Below, piece after piece: positions 1-12,732 of a stretch of 64,000 bases of DNA. A program made the translations under genes and the position numbers. The DNA lies in assembly GCA_009823395.1 (NCBI GenBank), contig CM020501.1, positions 31,642,861 through 31,706,860 of the forward strand, written 5' to 3'. Position 1 is the stretch's first letter. Every line of letters begins with the position of its first letter. The stretch comes from Thamnaconus septentrionalis. Lineage: Eukaryota; Chordata; Actinopteri; Tetraodontiformes; Monacanthidae. The notes under the pieces were generated by a model. That model had not been told where the DNA came from. It did no database searches and saw only the letters and a program-made list of their open reading frames with translations.

Positions 1-479
1 TCAGACAATAAGACTGTCTTATTAAGACATAACATAAAACCACAACAGCGAACGTTTTTAAAACAACAACAACAACAACAACTTTATCATTCGCAAAGTT
101 TACGGAAATGTAAATCTTCAATACAAAAGTATTGTAATGTGCAACGTTTGCAAAAATGTAGGTCTTAAACATAAAACTGAAGAATCACAACATCGCATAA
201 CTTGGCAGGCAGGGGGATAAACGTTTACGAGAAAATGCCAGAAATGTTTACAAATATTCACGGGTTTTTGTTACCTTTTGATGAAGAGAAAACTTAATTG
301 AGTCGATGCACTGCTTGACCTCACTGTGAAAAGCAATAAAAGAAGATTTTCTATGTGTGAACTTAGATTTGTGAATGTGAAATTTTGCCCAAATAATGAC
401 GAGATGAATAACGAACGAACGAACGAACGTGTCTGGCACCCGTATGACAGGCTGACGTGCGTGTGGGCGTGTGTGCAGA
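1..479. other. intergenic, nothing recognised
   Basis: AT-rich sequence with short CAA runs and a short GAAC repeat near 415-427. The small ORFs on both strands lack any recognisable family signature and I do not consider them genes. Confidence 0.6.
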
Positions 480-945
480 GAGGATTCCTCCTCGCAGTGC
501 TTCGAAGCCACGGTGACTGACTGGCGGCAGCTCCAGCTCAAACGCTGCACGGCTCCATTTACACCTTTTTAATGCAGCTAAATTACAGCGAACAGGCGTT
601 GGGATCAAAGTCCATAGTTATGTCATTTCCCGACCGGTTGCCCGTCAAAGACTTCCTCCGAGACTGAGGTAAACTCTCCCCCCCCTCAATGCGCTATGAC
701 TTGTCGCCGCTATGCTACTGTTTTCTCAGCGTTCGTGTAGCATCCGTCGTGTAGCATCTTCCGCGTAGCAAAGCGACGTCTTCCGTCTTTTCTGCCAAAG
801 CGAACAACGGTGCGTTTCGACCGTCATAATACCGGCAAAGTGTCGGGCTGGTGTTGTGAAACCCGTCGGTGTTTGTTGTCGGTGGACACGACGAGGTGAA
901 CTAACGAGCTAACTAGTTAGTGAGTATGGCTAACGTTCTGCGTGG
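480..945 (+). promoter_or_regulatory. CpG-rich 5' region and probable non-coding first exon of bfar
   Basis: GC content and CpG density rise sharply compared with both flanks, as in vertebrate CpG-island promoters. A splice donor (GTACGT) at 946 would end a 5' untranslated exon, and the first coding exon of bfar at 2483 begins directly at a splice acceptor behind a pyrimidine tract, which requires an upstream exon. An ATG at 926 opens a short frame that is out of phase with bfar after splicing, so it would act as an upstream ORF, not the bfar start. No TATA box was seen. The transcription start is inferred, not observed. Confidence 0.55.
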
Positions 946-1559
946 GTACGTGACTCCGGTGTTACCGTGCTGTCAACTTTGCGTTCTTTCACCGGTCAAA
1001 AAAAAAACAAAACATCACAGTGTCACTTAACGTAGAATCCTTACAGTTCAAATCAAAGTTCTATTGAAATGACTCTCCTGGCTTTTCTTCGTGGGATGCT
1101 AGTTGGCATTCGGCTCTTTACGTTGTGCTGATGTCAATGCGACAGCAACATCTCTGTACCAATACCTCTGTTTTTGGTTTTTGTTTTGTTTTTGGTTTTT
1201 GTTTTGTTTTTGGTTTTGTTACAAGTGATACTTGGTGTAGGTAGTATAATTATTAGTATTAATTCCATGTGTGCTTTAGCACGTATGGCTTGCTTTTATT
1301 TCTGGCTTCAGGGTCAACCGCAGTGCAAGCAAGACCTTTTGGAATTTTGAAAAAGCAGCATCACCATATAGTAACTGCAGTTGTCTCAATAATCATCGTT
1401 ACTATACAGACTCAGAGCAATTACTGTGCATTAACCATCCTTCCACTCTCACACTGCACTACTGTTACATTACATTACAACGGTGCGTACTGCATTACAC
1501 TGAACATTTCCACTCGACCTTTTTTCTTTTATGTTTCTTTATTTTATTTTAATGTCACA

Positions 1560-1932
1560 GGGTATACAAATGTAGACTTGTATATATATATTTTTTATAT
1601 TAAACAGACTTGAATATATTTTTATATTTAGGTATTCTTTAGGCCTATGTGCACATTTAATGAATACTTGCATATCTATATATATTTTTTTATTTATATA
1701 TACTATGTAGACTTATATATAGATTCTTATTTTACTCCACCAAGTTGCACACTGTATAGCTTATTTATACTTCTGGTTGCACATTGTTTACTTGTTTACC
1801 CTTACTTTTTACTTATTCTGTAGTTGTTTTAGTTTGTTTTTTAACCTAAGTAGTAGAATAGAGAAAAAAGCCAGAGTCAAATTCCTTGTTTGGCCTGTAC
1901 AAACCTGGTCAATAAAGCTGATTCTGATTCAT
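1560..1932 (+). mobile_element. 3' end of a LINE-like repeat
   Basis: AT-rich stretch ending in AATAAAGCTGATTCTGATTC, a tail commonly seen at the 3' end of fish non-LTR retrotransposons (short CTGATT-type tail repeats). No reverse transcriptase remains. Family assignment is inference from the tail only; it lies in the 5' intron of bfar. Confidence 0.5.
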
Positions 1933-2482
1933 TTAACTATAATGTGTTGGGTATTTTCAGTAACATCATGTTCAGCTTCTTGCTGTGTAGATGGCTCACT
2001 TCTTGCATGTATATCACTGAATTTGGTTGAATGGTAAATACAATTATCCAATGCAAACAATTTGCTGAAGCAGCTTGATAGATTGCAGAATTTATTGCTT
2101 TTGAGCATTTCAGTGTGTTTGTTTTGGGAATACATCACCATATTTTGGATTTAGACTTAGAATAAACAAAGTTTAAAAAAAAATGTAAAAATGTTTTTGT
2201 TTAAAACTGGGAAACAAAAATATTCCTACAAATGGAGGATAATAACATGGTTATAATACCTCTGTGCAGACAGCAAAAAACAGACTAACTCTACGTGGAC
2301 TGTGACTACTGTGCTGTATCTGTAATCAGCTTGAAAGCAAAACATACATTTTAAGTGGAATTAAATATGTCCCTCTGAGTAGCTCAGATATTCTTTTTGA
2401 AATGTCAACACTGGGATTTTTGTCCTTTCCTCCTGTTCCTCTCTCATAATCTTGTTCTTGTTCTGACTAAGCCATGTTGCAG

Positions 2483-5400
2483 ATGGATGGGAATTCTTCA
2501 GATGATGACCTGGGAGAATTGATGGACAATCCCCCTCAACAATCTGAAGTGTCGAGGGCTTCCACCACAAGGCTCTCAAAGCAGGAATTCTCTTGTCACT
2601 GCTGTTACGACATCTTGGTGAATCCGACCACCCTGACGTGCGGCCATAACTTTTGCCGCCACTGTCTGGCGCTGTGGTGGGAATCTTCCTACAAGAATGA
2701 GTGCCCCGAGTGCCGCGAGAAATGGGAAGGCTTTCCTAAAGTCAACATATTGTTGAGGTATGTTTTTCACGAGCTGGATGCGTCATAAAGTAATGTTTGA
2801 TGTTATGACCGCATGAGACCTAACCTAAAAAGAAACTCTGAACCTTTAATGAGCTACATTTCCTTTCAATGCTGTGTTCCAAGGGATGCAACTGACAAGC
2901 TGTTCAGTGTTCCTGTTCAGCGGAGGAAAGCAGAGATCCAAGCCAGCCCCAAAATCTGCCGGAGTCTTCTGGCTTTCCAGAGGTAGTGCAACGGATTGGA
3001 AATCATTGTAACCGTTCCCTAAGCGAATGCTATGGTGTCGTCGTTAAGCAGTACCCGCCAATAACATTGCTTTACTCTTTAGCCCATTTCCCACTGGCCA
3101 AAAAGCCTGTTTCAACTCGCGAACAATCTGTCTCAGCAACTCCCGGCAAGCGACCCGGGTTAAAATGGGCTTTAATCGGCTCAGCTGCGATCGGCTTGCA
3201 GTGGGAAAGCCAGACTTGCATCAACGCGCTAATTTACGTGATGATGTTGAACGCACCGAAAAAAACCCGATGATTAGCATCCGAGTAACATCAGAACTTT
3301 TTTTATTTATTTTTTTAGGTATGGCGACAACTTGGGAAGATCGAAGAAAACGCAGCATAAAGGAGCAGGATTCTTCTTCTCTGGAGTTCTAACAGCACTC
3401 TCATGTGTGGCTGTAAGTTTGAGGTGGCAGCAGTTCACTTAACTTTTATCTTTACTGCATTATTTGTTGTAATATTTAGTTTAAAAATGGACGTGCATGT
3501 TGTGCTTTGTCCCACAAAATTCTGTATATATCGTTTTGATTTTTTTTGTTTTACTCCATGATGTGCTGAAACGCTCCTTTGCTTGGATGCTATTTTAAAT
3601 TGGAGGAAAGGTTAGTCGATGAAGTCATGTAGACGGGCCATGTTTGTTTTGTCCATGTGGCACCGAGGAGCAATGTCGCTGTGTGTTTTGCCATGTGGGC
3701 ATGATTTTGAAGCGTGTGCACACTTGTGACCTTGACACCGTGTGACAAATCCTAGTTTATTTATTTCTTACCCCCTTTAAATTTAGGTTAAGAGATTTCT
3801 GGATTTGAAAAAATAAGAATTTGCTCTTTTTTGATTAATAATTTCTGTACTTCTAGGTGATGATGTGGTGGAACCGCATTTATACTTTCCTGTCAGTAGA
3901 TGTCACACTCAATAGCAATAATAGGACAGACGGCATGTCCAGCAAGGCATCAAGCTGGTGAATGGAATAAATGGACGTAATCCTCACTTTTGTTAACATG
4001 ACTGATTAGAGGTCGAACCTGACGTTCCTCTGCTTTTGTCAACCTAACCAGCGACAACAACAACAATTGTACTGTCAGGGTTGCCGCAGCGGGATGTTAC
4101 TCTACATCAGGTTACTAGTCTTCCTTCTACTTTGACCACCGTGGAAAAATGCTGAACCAAAGTGGCGTCACCTTATTCCTTCCTCAGTCCGACAGCCTTT
4201 GAAGCAGAGAGCGAAATAAACTCCTACGTTTCAGCCACATCCACCTCGTAACAAAGAACCTGGCAACCCCGACCCACTGAGATGGGTGAAAACATGTCCT
4301 ATCGATATCCTGTGGCTAACAGTTTGGTCCCATATAAATTCTGTTATAGAATGATCTCATCACAATAAGGTTTTTTTTCCCCCTAAGGAATATATAGGAA
4401 TATACTTTTTTTTTTTTAATTCTCCATTCCACTGTTTATAAAACTTGATGTAGCCACTGATCAATATTATGCAATATTGTAACAGTGGTATATTAGCAAA
4501 GTAATGTATTCTATTAAAAAAAAGGGTTTTATAGTAATTAGGATTAAGTTAGTTGCTTAATTTTGTGATTTAAAAAAATACCGTCCCATCATTTTGCTTG
4601 AATAAATATTGCCAGTCTTTCTTATTCATTGTTGCTTTACTCTTGATAAGGGGAAATTTCCCAGTGGACCTTCAAGTAAAGTCAAGTAGAAGGACTTGTT
4701 ATGACAAACAAGCCACAAAGAGCTCTGGAGTGGAGGAGAGTGACATTATGTGGCGTCGCAGCGCTCGGTTCGCCCTCATCACTGCTAAACCGTCAGCTGG
4801 CAAAACCAATATCTTGTAAATTATTAAAATAAAATGGATTTACTTTTGGTTTCAGGTAATGGTCCTGGTGTATCACTGGAGCAGCGGCGGCACTGAGCAA
4901 CACGACCCACTGATCAGTAAGCCTGTGACTCGCTGGACGCCTGAGGATGTGGTGTCTTGGCTGGACAGCATTGGTCCGTGGGCCCAGCTGTACCGAGAGC
5001 GCTTCCAGCAGGAAAACGTCAACGGGAGGTAAATAAAGCAACGGTGACGTCTGCACTGCCAGGCAAAAGTTTGGACACGCCTTCTCGTGCAAAGTATTTT
5101 ATCTTGCCATCTTTCGAAGATATTTGTCATAATGCAGCAAAGAAAAACACATTCAATAACTCTAAATTCGCTTTTTTTATGAAAGGTGGCTATTTGGAAG
5201 AATTTCTAAATGAAAAGTTATCGTTTCCTCCATAATTCCATGTGTCTTCGTACATAGTTTTAGATTAGATTGAACTTTATTGATCCCAAATTGGGAAACT
5301 AGACTGTTGCAGCAGTCAAAAAGCAATACAAAAAGTGAAAATAGAAGAATAAAAAATAAACTATACAGTAGTTACAAGATATACAATAAAAATATTTTAA

Positions 5401-8400
5401 AAAATCCAATCAATCTATGTACAACAAACCAGGGGCAGGTGTGCAAAGGCAGGGATAAGCCAGCCTTTATATACCATTTGTGTGTTATTTGCCATTGAGT
5501 TTTGATGCCTTCAGTGAGACGGTGCAATCTTAATAGTCATGAGAATGAAAGAACAGACATTAAATACATAGGGTGTATGGAAAGCCATTCTGTTCTAAGT
5601 GTGTTGCATGAGTTTTGCTCTCGGATGATATTCTGTGCGGAGGTTTTGACTTGGCGTCATTAACTGAATACAAGATGTTCGCTGACGGTCCTGTCGTGTG
5701 TGTGTTGCCCTCTTTGCCCCAGGCTTCTGTTGATGCTGGGAGATGAAGAGTTGTTAAAACCTCCTTACAGCATTGACAATCAGGCTCATCGGCGGGCAGT
5801 CCTGGCTGAGCTGGACCGGGTCAGATCCCTGGGGGTCAAACCTCCGCAGAACCTTTGGGAGTACAAGGTGAGGGGGGGGAGGGAGGTGTCTGCTTGGACC
5901 ACATGGAAGCAATTCACAGTTTGATTGATAGATTGGTTACTTTTTTTATTGTCAGAATTCCTCCTACGGTGTGTCTTGCATCTGAGACACCTGTTTCTCA
6001 AACTTACAAGAAATGCCCACAAAACAGATCGCCACAAAATGGCAACATATAAAACCTAACCATAACTCAAACATCAGACATGTAATGTGCCATACAAAGC
6101 AAAACATCCTCCAAGGATGTTGTATCCTCTTTTACACCTCAGTCTATTTGACATTTGAATAGGCTGAGGTCTTAAGAGTTCCTCAGTCTGTTTAATCTAA
6201 CTGTGGCTCCTCTGTTGCTGTGTCTCAATTCAGGGTCTGCATCCTTGAAGTACGCATTTTGAAAGGAAGTTGCGTCATAGCACTGCGTGAAAGCTCGTTG
6301 CAATTCCCAAAAGTCCATAGGGCGTTCAAAATGCGTACTGGGAATGCGCCTCGTTTTAGCCGATTTCCATGGTTGCACCGCTACTGTCCTTCACGTCCTG
6401 TATCCCATGATGCTTTGCGTGCTGCTCCTGGGATCCTGGGAAGTCAGCTGAAATTAGCGCCATCTACTGGCAAAAACACTTTGTTTAAATTTAAGTATTG
6501 AAATTTCACATAAAATATTCAGTTTTTAACGTAGGGTTTTTATTTATTTGAACATGTGGCGAACCAATGGTTAGCTTGATGCTATGAAAACGTCAATTCC
6601 GGGGTTGGCCAGCAGGAGGGAACGCGGTGACGCAACCAAGAAATACGCCGAAGGCTAGGCCGTCCCGTGTGGTTACCGGGGAGGCGGGGTTTGGTCCGTC
6701 CTTCTAGGCCGGGTCCTCGAAGAACGCTTCCTTCAGACGGAGGACGCTCGGTTTGAAGGGTGCAGATCCTGAATTGAGACACAGCATGTATCTCCTGCTG
6801 GATGGCAGGAAGTGGAACTTCTCAAACAGGAAATGACAAAATCTTGCCTGCCATGCAGGGACAATATTGGGTATATGCAGCAGTTAATAGCGGTTCATTT
6901 ATTTCATGAATTGCCATTTTACTCACAACAATGAACACAATCTGAATAAGATTTTGGTACGGTGCTCAGACTGGATAGGATTTTGATATAATATGTTTAC
7001 AATAATCATTTTATTCCAGCTTAAGTAATTAGTATTAAACTCTATTAGAGATTGGATGTTTTTGTACCATTGAGAATTTGTCAAGGTAATCTAGGAGTTT
7101 ATGAATTCATTGTGTTTCAAACACTTGTCTTTACTGGACCTGTCTTGACAATAGAATTTCACTCTGGAGAATCGGGAGTATTTTTTCTTCTCCATCCGCA
7201 GCTAATCAACTAGAATCCCTCTTTGTCTAATGACTTTCCACCAGGATGCCAATGCGGGGAAGTCTCTGTTCATGCTGTACGCACTCAAGCGCGCCCCTCG
7301 TCTGACACTTTTCTATCTATACGTGTTTGACTACTCGGAAACCTTCCTGCCCTTCCTCCACACCTGCTGTCCTGCAGTCACACACCTTGGAGGCTCAGTG
7401 GAGAGCAGCTTCCTGAACTCACAGGTGAGACCTGCACCCTCTACTGTGGTATAATACAAGTCGGTAGGAGTTGAAAGATGGTGAACAATGTATATACAGG
7501 TACTATCCGAAAAATTAGACTATCAAGTAAAAGTTGACGGAGGGCCCGGGAATGAAAAAAATGGGGATGTTCGCGGTCACCCTGTAAATTACAGTGATGA
7601 TGGCTGGGTCTGTTTGAGATATGTGGAAAATTATCAAAAGTGGACAAAACATTTTGATGAACCTGTGGGGTATTGTGGAGACAGACATACAGATCCCTGA
7701 CATCTGACATAATACAGAAACTCCTTTCACAAAGTTTGGGTCATACTGAAGATTTTTCTCAATTACAGTCTGGCTTTATCTCTAACCCATTTCAAGTCAC
7801 AGCCTTTTGAAATCTGGATATCAAAATTGAATATTTTCTTGAAAGAATTCTGGCGCTTAAAGGGTTAAAAAAAGATGTTTTTTTTATTTTTTATTTAATG
7901 TAACGCCTATTCTTTAGTAAGACTTGAAGTTGTGGAAATGTGTTTTGTTTGGCGTCGTAATAAGAGTTGCTGTTGTTTAAAACTGCCCCGGAGTGATGAC
8001 TTCTGTGCTTATGCCCTCTCTACAGTTGGAGCCCAGTTGGGGGCAGTGGGCAGAGTTTCTAGTCAAGTACCTCCTGCTGCCCTACCAGCTGATAGCAGAG
8101 TTTGCATGGGACTGGCTGTCTGTTCACTACTGGACGTCTCGCTTTGTCATCGTGAACACCATGCTGCTGTCTGTGCTGGAGGGCTGTGCCTTGTGGAGAC
8201 TCTGGTCAGCAGCTGCCTTCAGGTACAGCCAGAGTTCACAATTAGGGGGGCCGGGGGGGAATAAGGCATCACGTTTGATTTCAAATATGTCAGCATCAAA
8301 TGCCGCTACAAATCCAGTTCCAGGCTGCAGTGTGTCCCTATGTGGACATTTAATCTAATGTTTGTATTATTGTATGTTCAAAAGCTACACCACCAGTCAA

Positions 8401-9496
8401 CAGTTTGGACACACCTGTTTCTTCTTTGTCTTGACTGCTTTTCTACACTGTAGATCCACACCGAAGACATCAAATTTATGACCGAGATATGTGGATTAAT
8501 GTGTCAAAAAAAGTTAAATATCTAAATGTTATTTATGTTACATACAGGTGCTACCCGAAAAATTTGAGTATCAAGTAAAAGTTGTTTTATTTTGGCAATT
8601 TAACATCAAAGATGAAAGCAACAAATTTTATTGAGCCATTCCACGCTGATTGACATCTCAAGCAGTTCCTTGTTGTAACTTTGCTGATTAAGATTTTCAG
8701 CTCATTAAAACCACAAACCCACAAACTCAGAAAGTTAGAATCCTGTGAAAAGCTTCAGTTTTGTAGCTTCAAAGAGTCCAAAGAATCCAAAACACCTGCA
8801 AAAGGGTCCTGAGCCTTTAAAAAGTCTGTCTTGGGTTGTTGGCTCAGAAGAGTTCACACATGGGCAAATACAACAACCTTCTCAGGAGATTCTCATTTTC
8901 TGGGTAGTACTGTATATTTCATATGAAAGGTGGCTATTCAAGATCATCTGAATAATAAAACTGGTTTGAGTTGTTTCGCACTTTTTGGTTTAATTCATAT
9001 TCCATATGTGCTCATTCATAGTTTTGATGCCTTGAGTGACAATCCACAATGTTGATAGCCATGAAAATGAAAGAAAAACCACGAAAGTAGAAGTATGTGT
9101 CCAAACATGCTTGTGTATATTGTATTTCAGTAATATAAATGTGTACATGTCGGATTTAAAACGAGCCGACCAAATGTTGCTGCCTGTAGGACGCTGGTGT
9201 GGTGGCATCTACAGGAAGTGATATTGAATGTTCTCCAGCTTCTTGTGCTTTCTGTCCTGGTCGTCCACCCACGCACTCACTCGTGGTGTCTTCCTTTGTT
9301 CAGGTCTTTGCCGCACATGATGTGGAGCCACCTGTGGAAGATGATGTCTCAGGGCTTTGCCTTCGCCCTCATGTGGCCTTTTGTGCCTCAGTTTGTGTGC
9401 AACTGCCTTTTCTACTGGGCTCTTTACTTCAGTCCCATCATCAATATAGATTTGGTAGTGCAACAGTTGCTGCACCCAGAGACACAAGCACTGTAG
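2483..9496 (+). CDS. bfar: Bifunctional apoptosis regulator (RING-SAM membrane protein)
   Basis: ER-membrane RING-type E3 ubiquitin ligase that also restrains apoptosis through its SAM domain. Coding exons by splice signals: 2483-2757, 2884-2982, 3319-3412, 4856-5028, 5723-5867, 7245-7424, 8026-8222, 9304-9496, giving 451 residues, the family's usual length. Residues 38-77 form a C3HC4 RING (Cys38, Cys41, Cys53, His55, Cys58, Cys61, Cys74, Cys77). A membrane segment at about 140-165 precedes a SAM domain (about 178-250; [10 protein letters not shown], then [12 protein letters not shown]). The C-terminus holds further hydrophobic segments ending in FYWALYF and NIDLVV, as in mammalian BFAR. The start follows directly on the acceptor at 2482; an ATG at 2474 lies in the intron. 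Introns host several MITEs. Family identification is very secure; exon ends were read by eye. Confidence 0.97.
5064..5575. mobile_element. Tc1-like MITE fragment with a nested insertion
   Basis: Begins with AAAAGTTTGGACACGCCTTC, the terminal motif of a very common fish Tc1-like repeat, and continues with GTCATAATGCAGC and ATGAAAGGTGGCTATTTGG. The same words recur at 8397-9085 and 19080-19370. At about 5257 it is interrupted by roughly 230 bp starting TTAGATTAGATTGAACTTTATTGATCC, and the old element resumes at about 5493 with TTTTGATGCCTTCAGTGAG. Confidence 0.6.
6217..6785. mobile_element. Palindrome-ended MITE, copy 1
   Basis: The left end GCTGTGTCTCAATTCAGG and the right end (read on the other strand) are near-perfect inverted repeats of about 30 bp. 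The 569-bp element has no coding capacity and sits in a bfar intron. A second copy in opposite orientation lies at 21608-22207, and a terminal fragment at about 11505-11540. I could not see a convincing target-site duplication, so the superfamily is left open. Confidence 0.75.
7497..7536 (+). mobile_element. Terminal fragment of the TA-flanked MITE family
   Basis: CAGGTACTATCCG followed by TATCAAGTAAAAGTTG matches the end of the elements at 8545 and 16036 and is preceded by TA. Beyond 7536 the similarity stops abruptly. Confidence 0.6.
8397..8480. repeat. Tc1-like repeat fragment
   Basis: Contains CAGTTTGGACACACCT and GAAGACATCAAAT, shared with the repeats starting at 5064 and about 19080. 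The rest of that repeat resumes near 8985 after the MITE at 8545-8912, suggesting a nested insertion. Confidence 0.5.
8545..8912 (+). mobile_element. TA-flanked Tc1/mariner-type MITE, copy A
   Basis: 368-bp non-coding element with inverted termini (CAGGTGCTACCCG at the left, GGGTAGTACTG at the right), flanked on both sides by TA, the target used by Tc1/mariner transposases. It shares its full interior with copies at 16036-16408, 59184-59451 and 60647-61039. It lies in the last bfar intron. Confidence 0.75.
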
Positions 9497-10277
9497 ACAA
9501 GCAACACGGCGGTCCGCTCTCCACGGCCAGTGGACGCTTCTCACTCGGCAGTTTGGACAGAAGGTTCCAGTAGCTCCTAAGAAACCCTTGCATTTATTTT
9601 ATATTTTAAAGTTGCTTTTATTTTATTTAGGACAATTTTCTTGTGGGAGAAGAGGGGATTGCGCTAATGTTAGAATAGCAGGTGGTGTTTGCTGTACGCT
9701 CCTCAGTTTGCATCGCTGTCCAGATGTTCAGGCGCCGTTTTCAGAGGGGTTTGGAGGAAGCACTGAGATTTCTCTCTCTCTCACAAAGTCAAAGATTCAC
9801 CATTTTAATTTTTGATTTACTTGATTTGGTCTAATGCAGGTAATTGTTGCAGAAATGTGAAGTAGCTTTTATCTGCGCAGCGCTGGTCTGACTTTGATCG
9901 TCACGAGGCCACATAGCTGAAATCTCACTTTCCGAGGTCTGTGGGAAAATCATTATTTAGGGTCAAAGGTCAGGCCTGATGGTTTTGCAGCTTTGTAAGA
10001 TACCAAGATTTACAGTTACATTATTCATTCGTTCAAAATATCTTGACTTTTTTTTAAAAATAAAATTTCTGTTTTTTTTTTTTTTTTTTTTTTAATGTTG
10101 TTCAGAGATTCAAAACTTTTGGTTAGACTTTTAAAAGGAACTTTTTCTTGGCCAATATTAATATTATTATTATTAGCAGCTGCCTGCAGAGGTACATTCC
10201 CGATTGTGTAGTTAGAGCTGATCAAAGTCTTGTTTTTTGCACTTAAAGGTTCAACACTGTGATTCTGTTCATCATTC

Positions 10278-10479
<202 letters not shown>

Positions 10480-10562
10480 ATATATATTGTATTTGGCAAA
10501 ATTGAACTATTTTGCTTCTGTATATAAAAGTATTTGAAGGTGTGCAGAAAAATGACTTTTAC

Positions 10563-10568
10563 AATAAA
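10563..10568 (+). terminator. candidate polyadenylation signal for bfar
   Basis: AATAAA about 1.07 kb after the bfar stop, just downstream of the TG tract. Other AATAAA-like words exist upstream, so the used site is uncertain. Confidence 0.35.
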
Positions 10569-12698
10569 AAATGTATGTAGCTTCTTTTTTTTTTTTCTTT
10601 TAAACAAAAACAGTTCTGAAATTTTTCAACCCTGACTTATCACAGAACTGACTGGTATGTATGGTCCCTGCTGACATCAGAAATGATATTTTACCTGCTA
10701 CTCGCCAGGCCTATTGTGCCTTTGACACACGAGGTCCGACTTTCTCTGCAGAGATCAGCTGTGCTTCAGCTTCCTCTGACCAGCCAGAGTTCTTTGAACA
10801 GCTTGAGGGTACAGTCCACCTGCTGGACAATGCTTGTCTGAGCCCAGTGGGGACAACTTGTGAAGAGACTCGAGGTGTAATAACTGATACTGGTGGAGGA
10901 TGTTGGTGGCATATCAGCTGGGGACTCAATGCATTTATATAAAAACACCATTTTCACCGCACTGGCACTGTGTGAGCAATGGCGGCATATTTGGATAATG
11001 CTGTTTTTTAATTTTGTGATTTAATGTCCACAGGCTTGGGTATGACTTGTTAAATAACACAGTATAATAGGTCTTTATAGACGTTAAGTGTATTGTCACT
11101 TTTGTGCAAGCAGAGAGTTCTCAGCTGTTCTTCCATTTACTACCCATCTCATCCTTTCTACACTCACTCCAGTGTAGTAACACTGAACTTTCCAACATCA
11201 GAGAGAAACACAGCAGATCAAACCTGAGTGCCGGGACTCTTTTCATCCCCTACTTTTTGATTTATCAAACTAATAAACGCTGCAAATCTGGATTTGGAAT
11301 TTTTGACCAATGTAAACAAAAAATCCCCACACTTCAATAATCAGTCTGCTAGAATTTGTATTTTTCCCAAAAAACAACTGACTTCTAACAATAAAATACT
11401 CAACACAACGTTCGGGACAATTGCTCCAGCAGGTGGCAGCAAAGAGGGAAAATGTAAGATGAGCGCAAAACTCGAAGACAGCGGGTCCATCGGAGGACCC
11501 AGCCGACGGAGGATGCAGACCCTGAATTGATACACAGTCATGGGCAGTATTTGAAGCCTGCTTTTGAAGGCCAGAACAGTATCGAAATGGAAAAACATTT
11601 GCACCTCAAGGACTACGGTCTTGTTTTTGTTTTCATACCAAGGACTCTGAAGACCATTCATGCAGCACGTTTTCCCTCATGTTTATGAAAATATACTCCA
11701 TAGATGACAGAACGCTGCAGCTGCTACCAGTGTGGACTGAACAAGGCATGAGGGAAACGACAGCATTCAGAGGGCTGTCCCCTCAATGCTGTTGTAAACC
11801 TGGATTCAAAAAGTGGATATGAAGATTAATCAGATAAAGTTTCAGCGTTAAAATGGATAAAATAATTGCTGTCTGTGGTTCTATATGGGCTCTGTCAATA
11901 ATCACGACAAATAATAGCTCGCAGCATAGTATTGGAGAAAATAACGAAATTAGTTCATTTTTGGGAACCACGAACTTTGGTTCAAAATGTGTAATTATCA
12001 ACGATGAACTTGAACTCGTTCATTTTAAAACATTTGTGAAGAGAACTTCAGGTAGAAAGTCAACTTTCCCAACACTGGTTGTGATGTCGGTGTGACATTT
12101 GTTTACTGGCTTCACCACCGTGCTGTCCGGGTTCTACAGACATCAGTCAAGACCCGCCTCCGGTTCCTTCTTATTGGCCAGTGCACTCGCTTCTGATTGG
12201 ATAGTGGTATTACTCCTTGCCAGCAGTAGGGGCGGGTCTGTTTGCCGCGAAGCGTCACTGTCGGGGTCCGACGGCCGTCATATTTACATTGAGGAGCTGT
12301 CGCAAAAAAGAAAGCAAAAACGTAAAACGCACAGGCACATTTGGTGTGACCGAATCTAAATACAACAACCATTTGAATTATAATCGAGGTCGTCTTAAGA
12401 AATGTCAACCATGCGTTAGCCATTAAAGTGAACGCAATAAACGATATAAATTCGACACCTTGTTCACACACCGTCGCCGGGCACTTGGCTGTCGCTCCCT
12501 TGCTGTCATTTTTGCGGAAGTGAAAAAGTCTACGTGGGAAAGAAAGGTTGGTGTAACCGTGTTTGAATGGCCCGGACACCAACAGCGCCCGCGTCCAATC
12601 CAGCTTAGCACCACCGTCTGCTCGCCTGTCAAACCAGTCTTCCCCACCACGCCTTTTTTTGGTTGCGCGGATGTACGTGTCGAGTTTCGACCGGGGCG

Positions 12699-12704
12699 TA
12701 TAAA
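12699..12704 (+). promoter_or_regulatory. TATAAA box upstream of txndc11
   Basis: TATAAA within GC-rich sequence 34 bp before the chosen txndc11 ATG at 12733. If used, the 5' leader would be only a few bases long, so transcription may in practice start further upstream. Confidence 0.4.
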
Positions 12705-12732
12705 TGGGACGGCGAGCCGACGACTGGCTGTA

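Noticed and set aside
12460..12732. Upstream in-frame extension of the txndc11 ORF
   Set aside because: A TATA-like box lies within it and the added residues do not resemble the known N-terminus, so I start at 12733. An upstream ATG remains formally possible.
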